Notes: generated by a model not told the origin, from the letters alone. A DNA stretch of 37,239 bases from Actinomycetes bacterium (GCA_024276735.1 JAJRWQ010000005.1:1-37239), one strand, 5' to 3'. Shown: positions 12,226-21,692, counted from the stretch's first letter. Made by a program: numbers and translations.

Positions 12226-12594
12226 GTGATACAGGTAGAGACAAGGCTCAAGGTGGCCGACAACACCGGGGCGCGCGAGATACTGTGCATCCGCATCAAG
12301 GGCGGTTCACGGCGCCGCTACGCCCGCGTCGGCGATACCATAGTCGGCACCGTCAAGGTGGCGACGCCCGGCGGCGCCGTGAAGAAGGGCGAGGTGGTCG
12401 AGGCGGTAGTGGTGCGCACGCGCAAGGAGCTGGGCCGCAGCGACGGCACCTACATCGCCTTCGACGAGAACGCCGCCGTGCTGATCGACGCGGCCCGCAA
12501 CCCGCGGGGCACGCGCATCTTCGGGCCGGTGGCGCGTGAGCTGAGGGACCGGAATTTCATGAAGATCGTTTCCCTGGCGCCGGAGGTGCTCTGA
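12226..12594 (+). CDS. rplN: 50S ribosomal protein L14
   Basis: L14 forms intersubunit bridges and is the docking site of the silencing factor RsfS. It has the invariant 122-residue length, beginning [18 protein letters not shown] from GTG 12226. It ends in the typical [12 protein letters not shown]. It opens the spc operon, but with only 17 bp after rpsQ there is no room for a separate promoter, so S10 and spc are probably co-transcribed. Confidence 0.98.
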   Translation: MIQVETRLKVADNTGAREILCIRIKGGSRRRYARVGDTIVGTVKVATPGGAVKKGEVVEAVVVRTRKELGRSDGTYIAFDENAAVLIDAARNPRGTRIFGPVARELRDRNFMKIVSLAPEVL

Positions 12595-12595
12595 G

Positions 12596-12937
12596 ATGGC
12601 ACGGGCGCAGAAGAGCAGCACCAGGAACAAGCTGAAGATCAAGAAGGGCGACACGGTGAAGGTGATCGCCGGCAAGGAACGGGGCAAGACGGGCAAGGTG
12701 CTCCGGGTGGACCCGGCCCGCAGCCGCGTGGTGGTGGAACGCCTGAACATGGTCAAGCGCCACCGCCGGCCGTCGCCCCAGAACCCGCAGGGGGTGCTGG
12801 AGCGCGAGGCGCCGATGCACGTCTCCAACGTGATGTATTACTGTTCCCGCTGCAGCGAGGGCGTGCGCCTGGGCATCAAGCGGGTCGATGGCGGCCGCCT
12901 GCGTTACTGCAAGCAGTGCGGCACCGAGGTCGACTGA
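12596..12937 (+). CDS. rplX: 50S ribosomal protein L24, four-cysteine form
   Basis: L24 starts 50S assembly by binding the 5' end of 23S rRNA. The KOW motif ([19 protein letters not shown]) is clear near the N-terminus of this 113-residue protein. The C-terminal part has two CxxC pairs, C83/C86 (YCSRC) and C105/C108 (CKQCG), so this is a zinc-binding variant. Such C+ forms are known in several phyla, whereas the Escherichia coli protein lacks them. It starts one base after the rplN stop. Confidence 0.97.
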   Translation: MARAQKSSTRNKLKIKKGDTVKVIAGKERGKTGKVLRVDPARSRVVVERLNMVKRHRRPSPQNPQGVLEREAPMHVSNVMYYCSRCSEGVRLGIKRVDGGRLRYCKQCGTEVD

Positions 12938-12953
12938 GGCAGGGGCTCGAGCA

Positions 12954-13496
12954 ATGGCGAGACTAAAGGAAAAATTCGAGAAGGAGATCGTCCCGCAGCT
13001 GAAAGAGGAGCTGGGGCTGGCGAACGCGATGGAGGTTCCCCGCGTGAGCAAGGTGACGGTGAACATGGGCGTCGGCGACGCCAAGACCGATGCCAAGGTG
13101 CTGGACGAGGCCGCCGAGGAGCTGGCGGTGATCACGGGCCAGAAGCCGAAGATCACGCGAGCACGCAAGTCGATCGCCGGCTTCAAGATCCGCGAGGGCA
13201 TGCCCGTGGGCTGCACGGTCACCCTGCGCGGCCGCCGCATGTACGAGTTCCTGGACCGGCTGGTGTCCATCGCCCTGCCGCGCATCCGGGACTTCCGCGG
13301 CATCAGCCCCAAGTCCTTCGACGGCCGCGGCAACATGTCGCTGGGAATCCGGGAGCAGATCATCTTTCCCGAGATCGACTACGATTCCATCAGCCAGACG
13401 CGTGGCCTGGACGTGACCATTACCACCACGGCGAAAAATGACGAGGAGGGGCGCGCCCTGATCGAGAAACTGGGCATGCCCTTCCGTGAGCGTTGA
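12954..13496 (+). CDS. rplE: 50S ribosomal protein L5
   Basis: L5 binds 5S rRNA and contacts P-site tRNA. From ATG 12954 the product is 180 residues ([20 protein letters not shown]), the family length, with AGGGG at 12941-12945 upstream. An upstream in-frame start within rplX would add 22 unconserved residues and is rejected. The conserved [18 protein letters not shown] and [16 protein letters not shown] regions are present. Confidence 0.97.
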   Translation: MARLKEKFEKEIVPQLKEELGLANAMEVPRVSKVTVNMGVGDAKTDAKVLDEAAEELAVITGQKPKITRARKSIAGFKIREGMPVGCTVTLRGRRMYEFLDRLVSIALPRIRDFRGISPKSFDGRGNMSLGIREQIIFPEIDYDSISQTRGLDVTITTTAKNDEEGRALIEKLGMPFRER

Positions 13497-13505
13497 GGAG
13501 CTTGC

Positions 13506-13691
13506 ATGGCTAAGACAGCGTTGAGAGTAAAGGCCAGTCGCAAACCGAAGTACAAGACCCGGGGATACAACCGTTGCCGGCGCTGCGGCCGCCCGCGCGG
13601 GTACTTCCGCAAGTTCGGCATCTGCCGGATCTGCCTGCGGGAGCTGGCGCACCGCGGCGTGATACCCGGCATGACCAAGTCCAGTTGGTAG
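13506..13691 (+). CDS. rpsN: 30S ribosomal protein S14, zinc-binding type Z
   Basis: A short 61-residue S14 with an intact zinc site C24-x2-C27-x12-C40-x2-C43 (CRRCGRPRG to CRICL). Type Z is the ancestral, zinc-dependent form; many Actinomycetota carry an additional zinc-free paralogue elsewhere for zinc starvation, which cannot be judged here. It lies between rplE and rpsH, the usual place. Confidence 0.98.
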   Translation: MAKTALRVKASRKPKYKTRGYNRCRRCGRPRGYFRKFGICRICLRELAHRGVIPGMTKSSW

Positions 13692-13703
13692 GAGGATTTC
13701 GTG

Positions 13704-14102
13704 ATGACAGTTACTGATCCGATTGCCGACATGTTGACCCGCATCCGCAACGCCAACCAGGGTCTGAAGGAGAGCGTGGAGCTGCCGGCTTCGAAGATGA
13801 AGCTGGAGATAGCCCGCCTGCTCAAGGAGGAGGGCTACATCGAGGATTACGCCCTGGTGCGCGGCGAGAGTTTCGACAACATCGTTCTCGACCTCAAGTA
13901 CGGCGAGAACAAGCAGCGCGTCATCTCGGGCCTGAAGCGCATCAGCAAGCCCGGGCGCCGGGTCTATGCCCGGAAGGATGCCATCCCGCGGGTGCTGGGC
14001 GGCCTGGGCATCAGTATCCTCTCCACGTCGAAGGGGATAATGACCGGGCGCCAGGCCGAGCGGGTGGGGGTGGGCGGCGAGGTCATCTGCTTCGTATGGT
14101 GA
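13704..14102 (+). CDS. rpsH: 30S ribosomal protein S8
   Basis: S8 binds the central domain of 16S rRNA and in Escherichia coli represses the spc operon. The ATG at 13704 is preferred over the adjacent GTG at 13701, because AGGAGG (13690-13695) is 8 nt from the ATG and [17 protein letters not shown] is the family start. The 132-residue length is typical. The C-terminal STSKGIMT...GGEVICFVW is canonical. Confidence 0.97.
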   Translation: MTVTDPIADMLTRIRNANQGLKESVELPASKMKLEIARLLKEEGYIEDYALVRGESFDNIVLDLKYGENKQRVISGLKRISKPGRRVYARKDAIPRVLGGLGISILSTSKGIMTGRQAERVGVGGEVICFVW

Positions 14103-14137
14103 CCCGCTGCAGGAAATGAACAGGACGGAGAACGGAA

Positions 14138-14671
14138 TTGTCACGCATAGGTAAGAAACCGGTGGAGATACCCGAAGGCGTCGAGGTGAAGATCGACGGC
14201 AGCCGCGTGCGCATCCAGGGGCCGAAGGGAAGCCTCGAGGCAAGCTTCTCGCCGGAGATGAAGATCTCGCAGCAGGACGGCAAGATCGTGGTGGAACGCC
14301 CCAGCGACCGCGGTGATCACCGCTCGCTGCACGGGCTGACGCGCTCGCTGATCGCCAACATGGTGGAGGGCGTCACCAGGGGCTTTCAGCGCGAGCTGGA
14401 GATCAACGGCGTCGGCTACCGGGCGCAGCTCAAGGGAAAGAACCTGGAGCTGGCGCTGGGATTCTCCCACCCGGTGATCGTGGAGCCGGAGCCCGATACC
14501 GAGTTCGAGGTGCCCAGCCAGAACCAGGTGATCGTCAAGGGCATCGACAAGCAGGTGGTGGGCCAGCTGGCGGCGAGGATCAGGGATATCCGTCCGCCCG
14601 AACCCTACAAGGGCAAGGGCGTGAAGTACGTTGAGGAACACATCCGCCGCAAGGTGGGCAAGAGAGCATAA
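14138..14671 (+). CDS. rplF: 50S ribosomal protein L6 (TTG start)
   Basis: L6 lies near the sarcin-ricin loop and supports factor binding. The 177 residues begin MSRIGKKPVEIPEGV from TTG 14138, with GGAG at 14127-14130 seven nt upstream. Two repeated L6 domains are present, and the C-terminus has the conserved RPPEPYKGKGVKYVEEHIRR segment (20 residues). It follows rpsH after 35 bp. Confidence 0.97.
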   Translation: MSRIGKKPVEIPEGVEVKIDGSRVRIQGPKGSLEASFSPEMKISQQDGKIVVERPSDRGDHRSLHGLTRSLIANMVEGVTRGFQRELEINGVGYRAQLKGKNLELALGFSHPVIVEPEPDTEFEVPSQNQVIVKGIDKQVVGQLAARIRDIRPPEPYKGKGVKYVEEHIRRKVGKRA

Positions 14672-14686
14672 ACCGGCGGAGGCAAG

Positions 14687-15055
14687 ATGACCAAGACTGC
14701 ACACGAACTGAAACGCAGGCAGAAGATGCGGCGGCGGCGCCATCGCCGCGTGCGCCGGAAGATATTCGGCAGCCCGGAGCGCCCGCGGTTGAGCGTATTC
14801 AGGAGCAACCGCCACATCTACGCGCAGCTGATCGACGATCTCGCCGGCCGCACCCTGGCCGCGGCCTCGTCCGCCGAGCTGGATGCGAACGGGCTCAGCA
14901 AGACCGAGCAGGCGGAGAAGGTGGGCGAGCTGCTCGCGGGACGGGCGCGCGAAAAGAACATCGAGAAGGTCGTCTTCGACCGTGGCGGTTACCTTTACCA
15001 TGGGCGCGTGAAGGCGCTGGCGGAAGGCGCACGCAAGGGCGGCATGCAATTCTGA
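14687..15055 (+). CDS. rplR: 50S ribosomal protein L18
   Basis: L18 binds 5S rRNA together with L5. It has 122 residues and a strongly basic N-terminus ([20 protein letters not shown]), followed by [19 protein letters not shown]. It ends in the canonical [24 protein letters not shown] at 14678-14682 precedes the ATG. Confidence 0.98.
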   Translation: MTKTAHELKRRQKMRRRRHRRVRRKIFGSPERPRLSVFRSNRHIYAQLIDDLAGRTLAAASSAELDANGLSKTEQAEKVGELLAGRAREKNIEKVVFDRGGYLYHGRVKALAEGARKGGMQF

Positions 15056-15068
15056 CGAGGTGGAATCT

Positions 15069-15620
15069 GTGGAACGGCAAAACGGACAGGAAGAGAAGAG
15101 ACCGGAGCTGAAGGAAAAGGTGGTGGCCATCAACCGGGTGGCCAAGGTGGTCAAGGGCGGCCGGCGCTTCTCCTTCACGGCACTGGTGGTCGTCGGCGAC
15201 GGCGACGGCCAGGTGGGGGTCGGCTACGGCAAGGCCAAGGAGGTGCCGCTGGCCATTCAAAAGGCGGTGGAGGACGCCAAGAAGAACCTCTTCCGCGTCC
15301 CCCGCTACAAGACCACCATCACCCACGAGGTGATCGGCCGCTACGGCGCCGGGCGGGTGCTGCTGAAGCCGGCCAGCCCCGGCACCGGCATCATCGCCGG
15401 CGGCGGCGTGCGCGCGGTGCTGGAACTGGCGGGGATCAGGGACGTGCTGGCCAAGTGCCTGGGCACCACCAATCCCATCAACATGGTGCGCGCCAGCATC
15501 CAGGGGCTGCAGTCGCTGAAGGACCCGGTGGAAGTGGCGCGGCTGCGCGGCAAGACGGTGGCGGAGATTCTCGGCACCGGCGAGGAAGCGCCGGCGGGCA
15601 AGAAGGCGGAGACGGCATAG
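15069..15620 (+). CDS. rpsE: 30S ribosomal protein S5
   Basis: S5 affects translational accuracy at the interface with S4. I choose GTG 15069 (183 residues, [14 protein letters not shown]), with CGAGGTGG immediately upstream. A GTG at 15060 is in frame but lies inside that Shine-Dalgarno. The conserved core starts at [19 protein letters not shown], with [12 protein letters not shown] and the [13 protein letters not shown] loop. The C-terminal tail is alanine and glutamate rich. Confidence 0.95.
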   Translation: MERQNGQEEKRPELKEKVVAINRVAKVVKGGRRFSFTALVVVGDGDGQVGVGYGKAKEVPLAIQKAVEDAKKNLFRVPRYKTTITHEVIGRYGAGRVLLKPASPGTGIIAGGGVRAVLELAGIRDVLAKCLGTTNPINMVRASIQGLQSLKDPVEVARLRGKTVAEILGTGEEAPAGKKAETA

Positions 15621-15633
15621 CCGGGTGGATGAC

Positions 15634-15825
15634 TTGAAACGTTTGAAGATTACCCAGAAGAAGAGCCTCATCGGCCGCATGCGCCGTCACCGGCGCACGG
15701 TGCGGGCGCTGGGGCTGAAGCGCATCAACCACACCGTGGTGCACGACGACACACCCCAGGTGCGGGGGATGATCGACCAGGTGGGCTACCTGGTGGAAGT
15801 CGAAGAAGTGAACGACGGCGACTGA
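15634..15825 (+). CDS. rpmD: 50S ribosomal protein L30
   Basis: L30 is a small late-assembly protein. I favour TTG 15634 (63 residues, [15 protein letters not shown]), matching the family start, with GGGTGG at 15623-15628 as Shine-Dalgarno. A GTG at 15625 would add MDD and lies inside the putative Shine-Dalgarno. The [20 protein letters not shown] core is diagnostic. The gene sits between rpsE and rplO as usual. Confidence 0.94.
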   Translation: MKRLKITQKKSLIGRMRRHRRTVRALGLKRINHTVVHDDTPQVRGMIDQVGYLVEVEEVNDGD

Positions 15826-15841
15826 GTGAGAGGTTACCATC

Positions 15842-16369
15842 GTGGCCGAGAAGCAGGAAAAGCAGGAGAAAAAGCAGGCTGAACCGCAGGAGAAACCGCG
15901 GCGCATCGACCTCGGCTCCCTGAGCCCGCACCCGGGATCGCGGCACGCCCGCAAGCGGGTGGGCCGCGGGGAGGGCAGCGGTCACGGCAAGACTTCCGGC
16001 CGCGGCCAGAAGGGGCTCAACAGCCGTTCCGGCGGCGGCGTGCGGCCCGGTTACGAGGGTGGGCAAATGCCCATCTACATGCGGCTGGGCAAGCTGCGCG
16101 GCCCCAACAAGAAGATGAGCATGCCCATGGGGCCGTTCCGCACCTCGATGACCGGTGTCAACGTGGCGCGGCTGGCCTCCTTCGAGGCCGGCGCCGAGGT
16201 GACGCCGCAGGCGCTGGCGGCAGTCGGCATCATCAAGAAGGAAACGGAACGGGTGAAGATCCTCGGGCACGGTGAGCTGAAGGCGGCGCTGACGGTACGC
16301 GCCCATGCCTTCAGCAGGTCGGCGCGGGAAAAGATCGAGGCAGCAGGCGGCAAGGCGGAGGTCATATAG
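15842..16369 (+). CDS. rplO: 50S ribosomal protein L15
   Basis: L15 is a late 50S assembly protein with a long, glycine-rich basic arm. The 175-residue product is longer than the roughly 145-150 typical because of a charged N-terminal extension rich in Glu, Lys and Gln (residues 1-22). Family features follow: LGSLSPHPGSR, GRGEGSGHGKTSGRGQKG, and the GGVRPGYEGGQMP segment. The start is GTG 15842. Its stop directly abuts the secY start codon. Confidence 0.96.
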   Translation: MAEKQEKQEKKQAEPQEKPRRIDLGSLSPHPGSRHARKRVGRGEGSGHGKTSGRGQKGLNSRSGGGVRPGYEGGQMPIYMRLGKLRGPNKKMSMPMGPFRTSMTGVNVARLASFEAGAEVTPQALAAVGIIKKETERVKILGHGELKAALTVRAHAFSRSAREKIEAAGGKAEVI

Positions 16370-17620
16370 TTGTTCGCCTCGATGGCCAACGCCTGGAAGA
16401 TTCCCGAGCTCCGAACCAAGCTCATCTTCACCGCCGCCCTCATCGCCGTCTACCGCTTCGGCGCCCACGTCCCCGTTCCCGGCGTCGATATCGAGGCCAT
16501 CAACAATTTCGTCCAGGGGGGCCAGGCGGGGGTGCTGGGCTTCCTCAACCTCTTCTCCGGCGGCGCGCTCACGCGTTTCGCGGTCTTCGCCCTGGGCATC
16601 ATGCCCTACATCACCGCCTCGATCATCCTGCAGCTGCTCACCATGGCCTTTCCCTCGCTGAAGGAATTGGCCCGCGAGGGTGAGGCGGGACAGCAGAAGA
16701 TCACCCAGTACACCCGCTACCTCACCGTGGGGCTGGCCTTCTTCCAGGCCATCGGCTACACCATGCTCTTCAAGCAGTACGGGGCCCTGCCCAACTTCCA
16801 GTTCATCAACCTCTACGTGATCGTGATCACCCTGACCGCTGGTACCACCCTGCTGATGTGGATCGGCGAGCTGATCACCCAGCACGGCATCGGTAACGGC
16901 ATCTCGCTGCTGATCTATGCCAGCATCGTCGCCCGGCTGGTGCCGGCGCTCTCCAAGTTTCGCACCATGTCGCTGCCGTCGGTGATCATCTTCGTGGTGG
17001 TGGCGATAGTGGTGCTGGTGGGCATCGTGCTGGTGCAGGAAGGGCAGCGGCGGATTCCCATCCAGTACGCCAAGCGCCAGATCGGGCGCAAGATGACCAC
17101 CGGCGGCAGCACCTACCTGCCGCTGAGCATCAACATGGCAGGCGTGATCCCGGTGATCTTCGCCTCGGCGATCCTGATGTTCCCGCCCACGCTGGCGCAG
17201 ATGATACCCAACGACGCGATGCAGAGTTTTGCCAACTTCATGAGCCCCAGCAACTGGCCGTTCATGGTGCTGTTCGCGCTGCTGATCGTGGGCTTCACCT
17301 ATTTCTACACCGCGGTGCAGTTCGACCCCATCGAGCGGGCCAACGATCTCAAGAAGTACGGCGGCTTCATTCCCGGCATCAGGCCCGGCCGCCCCACGGC
17401 GATCTACCTGGACCGGGTGCTGACGCGGTTGACGCTGCCGGGAGCCATTTTCCTGGCGGCGATTGCGGTACTGCCCAACATTCTGATAGCGTTCAGGAGC
17501 GACATCACCTTCTACTTCGGCGGCACCTCGGTGCTGATCGTGGTAGGCGTGGCCCTGCAGACGATGAAGCAGATGGAGTCGCAGTTGCTGATGCGGCACT
17601 ACGAGGGGTTCCTGAAGTAG
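16370..17620 (+). CDS. secY: Preprotein translocase subunit SecY (TTG start)
   Basis: SecY is the channel of the Sec translocon in the cytoplasmic membrane. The 416-residue protein has the ten hydrophobic segments of the family, beginning near KLIFTAALIAVYRFGAHVPV, with the plug and pore-lining helices conserved (GIMPYITASIILQLL). The large C5 loop includes KKYGGFIPGIRPGR, and the C-terminus ends MRHYEGFLK. The TTG start lies immediately after the rplO stop, with GGAGGT at 16357-16362 inside rplO, so translation is probably coupled. Unusually, adk does not follow: map begins at the last base of the secY stop codon. Confidence 0.98.
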   Translation: MFASMANAWKIPELRTKLIFTAALIAVYRFGAHVPVPGVDIEAINNFVQGGQAGVLGFLNLFSGGALTRFAVFALGIMPYITASIILQLLTMAFPSLKELAREGEAGQQKITQYTRYLTVGLAFFQAIGYTMLFKQYGALPNFQFINLYVIVITLTAGTTLLMWIGELITQHGIGNGISLLIYASIVARLVPALSKFRTMSLPSVIIFVVVAIVVLVGIVLVQEGQRRIPIQYAKRQIGRKMTTGGSTYLPLSINMAGVIPVIFASAILMFPPTLAQMIPNDAMQSFANFMSPSNWPFMVLFALLIVGFTYFYTAVQFDPIERANDLKKYGGFIPGIRPGRPTAIYLDRVLTRLTLPGAIFLAAIAVLPNILIAFRSDITFYFGGTSVLIVVGVALQTMKQMESQLLMRHYEGFLK

Positions 17621-18411
17621 TGATCGCCCGCAGGTCTCCCGCCCAGATAGAGAAGATCGCCAGGGCCGGGGAGATCGTGGCCGGTTGCCTGGAGATGATG
17701 CGCAGCCGCTGCCGCGCGGGGGTGACCACGGCGGCGCTGGACGCCGCCGCGGAGGAGTATATCCGCCGGCGGGGCGGGGTGCCCACGTGCAAGGGATACC
17801 GGGGGTTTCCGGCCTCGATATGCGCCTCGCCCAACGAGGTGGTGGTGCACGGCATCCCCGGGGAGTACACGCTGGCGGAGGGGGACATCCTCAGCCTGGA
17901 CGTGGGGGTGACGCTGGCCGGCTGGGTGGCGGACGCCGCCCTCACCGTGGCGGTGGGGGACCCGGGGCGGCAGGCGAGCCGCCTGATGGAAGTGACCGCC
18001 GGCGCGCTGGCGGAGGGCATAAAGCGCTTCCGGGCGGGGAACCACCTGGGAGACATCTCCGCGGCGGTGCAGCGGCACGTGGAGAAGAACGGTTTTTCCG
18101 TGGTGCGGACGCTGGTGGGACACGGCATCGGCCGCCAGATGCACGAGGAGCCGCAGATACCGAACTACGGCTCCCCGGGCGAGGGGCCCAGGCTGGAAGA
18201 GGGCATGGTTTTCGCCATCGAGCCGATGGTGAACGCCGGCGGCGAGAAGGTTACCGTGGGCAAGGACAAGTGGGCGGTGTCCACGGCGGACGGCAGCCTG
18301 TCGGCGCATTTCGAGCACACGGTGGCGCTGACCGCCGACGGGCCGAGGATATTGACCGCCGGCGACGCGGCGGGGCAGGAAGGTTTGGACTCGGCCTCTA
18401 TGTTATGGTAA
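17620..18411 (+). CDS. map: Methionine aminopeptidase, type I
   Basis: Removes the initiator methionine from nascent proteins. The 263-residue product has all five metal ligands of the pita-bread fold: D94, D105, H168, E201 and E232, plus substrate histidines H77 (VVHGIPGEY) and H175. There is no N-terminal zinc-finger or SH3-binding extension, so it is of the short bacterial type. The GTG start overlaps the secY TAG by one base. In most bacteria with this gene order adk lies between secY and map; here it is absent. The C-terminus has about 15 extra residues beyond the usual end. Confidence 0.96.
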   Translation: MIARRSPAQIEKIARAGEIVAGCLEMMRSRCRAGVTTAALDAAAEEYIRRRGGVPTCKGYRGFPASICASPNEVVVHGIPGEYTLAEGDILSLDVGVTLAGWVADAALTVAVGDPGRQASRLMEVTAGALAEGIKRFRAGNHLGDISAAVQRHVEKNGFSVVRTLVGHGIGRQMHEEPQIPNYGSPGEGPRLEEGMVFAIEPMVNAGGEKVTVGKDKWAVSTADGSLSAHFEHTVALTADGPRILTAGDAAGQEGLDSASMLW

Positions 18412-18438
18412 CATTCGAGTTTGGCTCAAGTGGGGATT

Positions 18439-18660
18439 ATGACCAAGAAGGAAGAAGCGATAGAGTTGGAGGGCGAGGTCGTCGAGGCCCTGCCCAACAC
18501 CATGTTCAAGGTAAGGCTCGATAACGAGCACGAGGTGCTGGCTCACATATCGGGCAAAATGAGGATGCACTACATTCGCATCCTGCCCGGCGACCGGGTG
18601 AAGGTGGAGCTTTCGCCCTACGACCTGACCCGGGGCCGGATAACTTACAGGTTCAAGTAA
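18439..18660 (+). CDS. infA: Translation initiation factor IF-1
   Basis: IF-1 occupies the A site during initiation and also acts as an RNA chaperone. From ATG 18439 the protein has 73 residues ([20 protein letters not shown]), essentially the family length. It has the S1/OB-fold core [20 protein letters not shown] and the [13 protein letters not shown] end. TTG 18421 and GTG 18430 are in-frame alternatives that would add six or three unconserved residues. The GGGG before the ATG is close (3-4 nt), so the exact start is less certain. Confidence 0.94.
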   Translation: MTKKEEAIELEGEVVEALPNTMFKVRLDNEHEVLAHISGKMRMHYIRILPGDRVKVELSPYDLTRGRITYRFK

Positions 18661-18663
18661 GCG

Positions 18664-18777
18664 ATGAAGGTAAGATCGTCCGTAAAACCGATGTGCGAGA
18701 ACTGCAAGGTGATCCGCCGGCGCGGCAAGCTGCTGGTGATCTGTTCCAACCCCAGACACAAGCAGCGGCAGGGATAG
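18664..18777 (+). CDS. rpmJ: 50S ribosomal protein L36, zinc-binding form
   Basis: A 37-residue protein, [20 protein letters not shown] then [17 protein letters not shown]. It has the Cys3His zinc site C11, C14, C27 and H32, so it is the C+ form. It begins three bases after infA, in the usual infA-rpmJ-rpsM order. Its length makes it easy to miss in automated ORF lists, but the match to L36 is unambiguous. Confidence 0.97.
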   Translation: MKVRSSVKPMCENCKVIRRRGKLLVICSNPRHKQRQG

Positions 18778-18826
18778 CTGCAACGCCGCCCGGGGGCTCT
18801 CCCCGGAAGGACCCGGAGGTTTTGAA

Positions 18827-19201
18827 TTGGCGCGCATAGCAGGTGTGAACATACCCCGTGAGAAGCGGGTGGAAATAGGCCTCACCTACATCTACGGGGT
18901 AGGGCGCTCCACCTCGCGCAAGATCCTGGACGAGCTGGGCATCGACAAGGACACCTACGTCCGCGACCTCACCGACGAGGAGATCACCCGGCTGCGGGAC
19001 TACCTCGACCGCAACCTGCTGGTGGAAGGTGACCTGCGGCGGGGGCGCACGCAGAACATCAAGCGGCTGATGGAGATCGGCTGCTACCGCGGGCTCAGGC
19101 ACCGGCGGGGGATGCCGGTGCGGGGGCAGCGGACGAAGACCAACGCCCGCACCCGCAAGGGACCGCGGCGCACCGTGGGCGTCAAGCGCAAGAAGAGCTG
19201 A
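18827..19201 (+). CDS. rpsM: 30S ribosomal protein S13 (TTG start)
   Basis: S13 lies in the 30S head and forms bridges to the 50S subunit. The 124-residue protein begins [20 protein letters not shown] from TTG 18827, with a strong GGAGGT at 18815-18820. The helix-two-turn-helix ([14 protein letters not shown]) and the [19 protein letters not shown] region are conserved, and the basic C-terminal tail reaches toward the P-site tRNA. It opens the alpha operon 49 bp after rpmJ. Confidence 0.97.
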   Translation: MARIAGVNIPREKRVEIGLTYIYGVGRSTSRKILDELGIDKDTYVRDLTDEEITRLRDYLDRNLLVEGDLRRGRTQNIKRLMEIGCYRGLRHRRGMPVRGQRTKTNARTRKGPRRTVGVKRKKS

Positions 19202-19219
19202 CGGGAGGACCAGGGAGCA

Positions 19220-19615
19220 ATGGCACAGAGATCGGGCAAGGGCCGTTCGCGGCGGCGGGTGAAGAAGAACATTCCCGTGGGACAGGCCCATATCAAGACG
19301 TCGTTCAACAACACCATCGTTACGCTCACCGACAAGGAAGGCAACGTCATCGCCTGGGAGAGCGCCGGTTCCGCCGGCTTCAAGGGTTCGCGCAAGAGCA
19401 CGCCCTTCGCCGCCCAGGTGACCGCCGATTCCTGTGCCAAGAAGGGCATGGAGCACGGGCTGAAGAAGGTGGACGTCTTCGTGAAGGGGCCGGGCTCCGG
19501 CCGGGAGACCGCCATCCGCTCGCTGCAGGCGGCCGGCCTCGAGGTAATGAGCGTGAAGGACGTCACCCCGCAGCCGCACAACGGCTGCCGGCCGCGCAAG
19601 CGCCGGAGAGTCTGA
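19220..19615 (+). CDS. rpsK: 30S ribosomal protein S11
   Basis: S11 forms part of the platform around the mRNA exit. It has 131 residues with the conserved core [28 protein letters not shown] and [16 protein letters not shown]. It ends with the invariant [15 protein letters not shown]. The ATG follows GGGAGG and is 18 bp after rpsM. Confidence 0.98.
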   Translation: MAQRSGKGRSRRRVKKNIPVGQAHIKTSFNNTIVTLTDKEGNVIAWESAGSAGFKGSRKSTPFAAQVTADSCAKKGMEHGLKKVDVFVKGPGSGRETAIRSLQAAGLEVMSVKDVTPQPHNGCRPRKRRRV

Positions 19616-19671
19616 GAAAAGTTTGAGAACAGGGTACCTGGAAGATCACGGAGATCGAGAGAGGTCAGAAC

Positions 19672-20292
19672 TTGGCTAAGGATACGTCACCAGCATGCAA
19701 GCAGTGTCGCCGTGAAGGCGAGAAGCTCTTCCTCAAGGGCGAGCGCTGTCTCGGCGACCGTTGCGCCATGGAGCGCCGCTCCTATCCCCCCGGGGAACAC
19801 GGCCGGCGGCGGGTGAAGCAGACCGAGTACCTGATGCAGCTGCGGGAGAAGCAGAAGGCGCGCCGCATCTACGGCATCCTGGAGAAGCAGTTCCGCAACT
19901 ATTACGAGAAGGCCAACCGCCAGGGCGGCATCACCGGTGAGAACCTGCTCAGGCTGCTGGAAACGCGCCTGGACAACGTCGTCTACCGGCTGGGCTTCGC
20001 CGTCTCCCGGAGACAGGCGCGGCAGCTGGTGCGCCACGGCCACTTCACCGTCAACGGGCGCCGGGTGAACATCCCCTCGTACCAGGTACGGCCTGACGAC
20101 GTCATCGCCGTCAGGGAAGGGTCCACCGCCCAGGATTCCATCCGCGAGGCCACCGAGCTCACCTCGCTGGTATCACCGTGGCTCCAGGCGGACCACGACA
20201 ACCTGAGCGGCACCATCCTGAAGTACCCGGAACGGGACGAGATCGATGCGCCGGTGCAGGAGCAGCTGATAGTGGAGCTCTACTCCAAGTAG
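19672..20292 (+). CDS. rpsD: 30S ribosomal protein S4, zinc-binding form (TTG start)
   Basis: S4 nucleates 16S rRNA folding and often autoregulates the alpha operon. The 206-residue protein starts at TTG 19672 with GAGAGG upstream. It has the four-cysteine zinc site C9, C12, C26 and C31 found in the Thermus-type S4, then the S4 RNA-binding domain ([20 protein letters not shown]). A 56-bp gap separates it from rpsK. Confidence 0.98.
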   Translation: MAKDTSPACKQCRREGEKLFLKGERCLGDRCAMERRSYPPGEHGRRRVKQTEYLMQLREKQKARRIYGILEKQFRNYYEKANRQGGITGENLLRLLETRLDNVVYRLGFAVSRRQARQLVRHGHFTVNGRRVNIPSYQVRPDDVIAVREGSTAQDSIREATELTSLVSPWLQADHDNLSGTILKYPERDEIDAPVQEQLIVELYSK

Positions 20293-20334
20293 CGCCGGCG
20301 GCACTGGCACGACCAAACGAACATGGAGGATGAA

Positions 20335-21297
20335 TTGCTCACTTTCCAGGTTCCGAAAATAACCCACGAACAGGTAGAGGACAACAAGGGCATCTTCGTC
20401 GTCGAGCCGCTGGACCGCGGCTTCGGCCACACCTTCGGCAATTCGCTGAGGCGGGTGCTGCTGTCGTCCCTCGGCGGCGCCGCCGTGAGCATGGTGAAGA
20501 TCGAGGGGGTCAAGCACGAGTTCTCCACCCTCCCCGGGGTCAAGGAGGACATCACCGATATCATCCTCAACGTCAAGCAGATCGTCTGCAAGCTTCACGG
20601 TGACGTCGACGAGGTGGATGTGGAGCTGGCGAAGTCGGGTGCGGGAGAAGTGATCGCCGGTGACATCGAGCTCCCCGCCGAGCTGGAGATCATCAACCCG
20701 GACCAGCACATCGCCACCCTGGGCAATAAGGCCAAGCTGGAGATGACGCTCACCGTCCGCAAGGGAACCGGGTACGCCTCCGCCGACGCCAACAAGCCCG
20801 AGGGGGCGGCCATCGGCATCATCCCCGTCGATTCCAACTTCTCGCCGGTGAGGAGGGTGTCCTACGAGGTGGACAGCGCCCGCGTGGGCCAGCGCACCGA
20901 CTTCGACAAGCTCACCCTGGAGATTACCACCGACGGCAGCATGTCGCCGGACGACGCCCTGCGCCAGGCGGCGCAGATCCTGATCTCGTCGCTGCAGATC
21001 TTCGTGGGCGAACACGAGCCCAGCGACGAGGAAGAGGCGGCGCTGGCGATCATGACCGCCGAGAGCGAGGAGGAGGAAAAGGGCAGCGCCGAGGACGACA
21101 TCCTCATCGAGGAGCTGGACATCGGCGTGCGCTCCTACAACTGCCTCAAGCGCGAGGGCATCCAGACCGTGGGTGACCTGATCAAGCGTACCGAGGCGGA
21201 GCTCCTGAACACGCCCAACTTCGGCAAGAAAAGCATCGAGGAAGTGAAGGAGAACCTGGCGAAGATCGGGCTTTCACTGAGGGACCCGGAGAGGTGA
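20335..21297 (+). CDS. rpoA: DNA-directed RNA polymerase subunit alpha (TTG start preferred)
   Basis: Alpha dimerises to scaffold RNA polymerase, and its C-terminal domain contacts UP elements and activators. I prefer TTG 20335 (320 residues, [19 protein letters not shown]), because GGAGGATG at 20326-20333 is a well-placed Shine-Dalgarno. ATG 20323 would add MEDE, overlaps that Shine-Dalgarno and has none of its own. The N-terminal domain has [18 protein letters not shown]. The acidic linker is EESEEEEKG-like, and the C-terminal domain has [18 protein letters not shown] and [14 protein letters not shown]. An intact activator-contacting domain is relevant to the Crp-type sites at 32191 and 33791. 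Confidence 0.96.
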   Translation: MLTFQVPKITHEQVEDNKGIFVVEPLDRGFGHTFGNSLRRVLLSSLGGAAVSMVKIEGVKHEFSTLPGVKEDITDIILNVKQIVCKLHGDVDEVDVELAKSGAGEVIAGDIELPAELEIINPDQHIATLGNKAKLEMTLTVRKGTGYASADANKPEGAAIGIIPVDSNFSPVRRVSYEVDSARVGQRTDFDKLTLEITTDGSMSPDDALRQAAQILISSLQIFVGEHEPSDEEEAALAIMTAESEEEEKGSAEDDILIEELDIGVRSYNCLKREGIQTVGDLIKRTEAELLNTPNFGKKSIEEVKENLAKIGLSLRDPER

Positions 21298-21301
21298 GAT
21301 C

Positions 21302-21655
21302 ATGAGGCACGCAAGGAACGGCCGCAAGCTGAACCGTGACTCGGCACACCGCAAGGCGCTGCTGGGGCACCTGGTCTGCTCGCTGATCGAGCACGGGCGC
21401 ATCCGCACCACGGTGAGCAAGGCCAAGGAGGCCCGGCCGCTGGCCGAGAAGATGGTGACCCTGGGCAAGCGGGGCGACCTCGCCGCCAGGCGCCAGGCGC
21501 TGGCGCGCCTGCGCAGCAAGGAGGCGGTGCATACCCTCTTCAGCGATATCGCCCCCCGCTTCGCCGAGCGGCAGGGAGGCTACACGCGGGTGGTGCGCCT
21601 GGGCCCGCGCAACGGCGACGCCGCCGAGATGGCCTACCTGGAGTTCGTCGAGTAG
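21302..21655 (+). CDS. rplQ: 50S ribosomal protein L17
   Basis: L17 is at the tunnel exit region of the 50S subunit. It has 117 residues beginning [20 protein letters not shown], with the conserved [20 protein letters not shown] and the C-terminal [20 protein letters not shown]. It is the last gene of the ribosomal supercluster, four bases after rpoA, and is followed by a strong terminator 37 bp beyond its stop. Confidence 0.98.
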   Translation: MRHARNGRKLNRDSAHRKALLGHLVCSLIEHGRIRTTVSKAKEARPLAEKMVTLGKRGDLAARRQALARLRSKEAVHTLFSDIAPRFAERQGGYTRVVRLGPRNGDAAEMAYLEFVE

Positions 21656-21692
21656 CCGTCCGGACGGCCGCCGGAGACACCGGGCCGCCACC

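Noticed and set aside
17600-17640. Possible assembly error removing adk
   Set aside because: Both secY and map are full-length with canonical ends and a natural one-base overlap, so a genuine gene-order difference is more likely; only read data could settle it.
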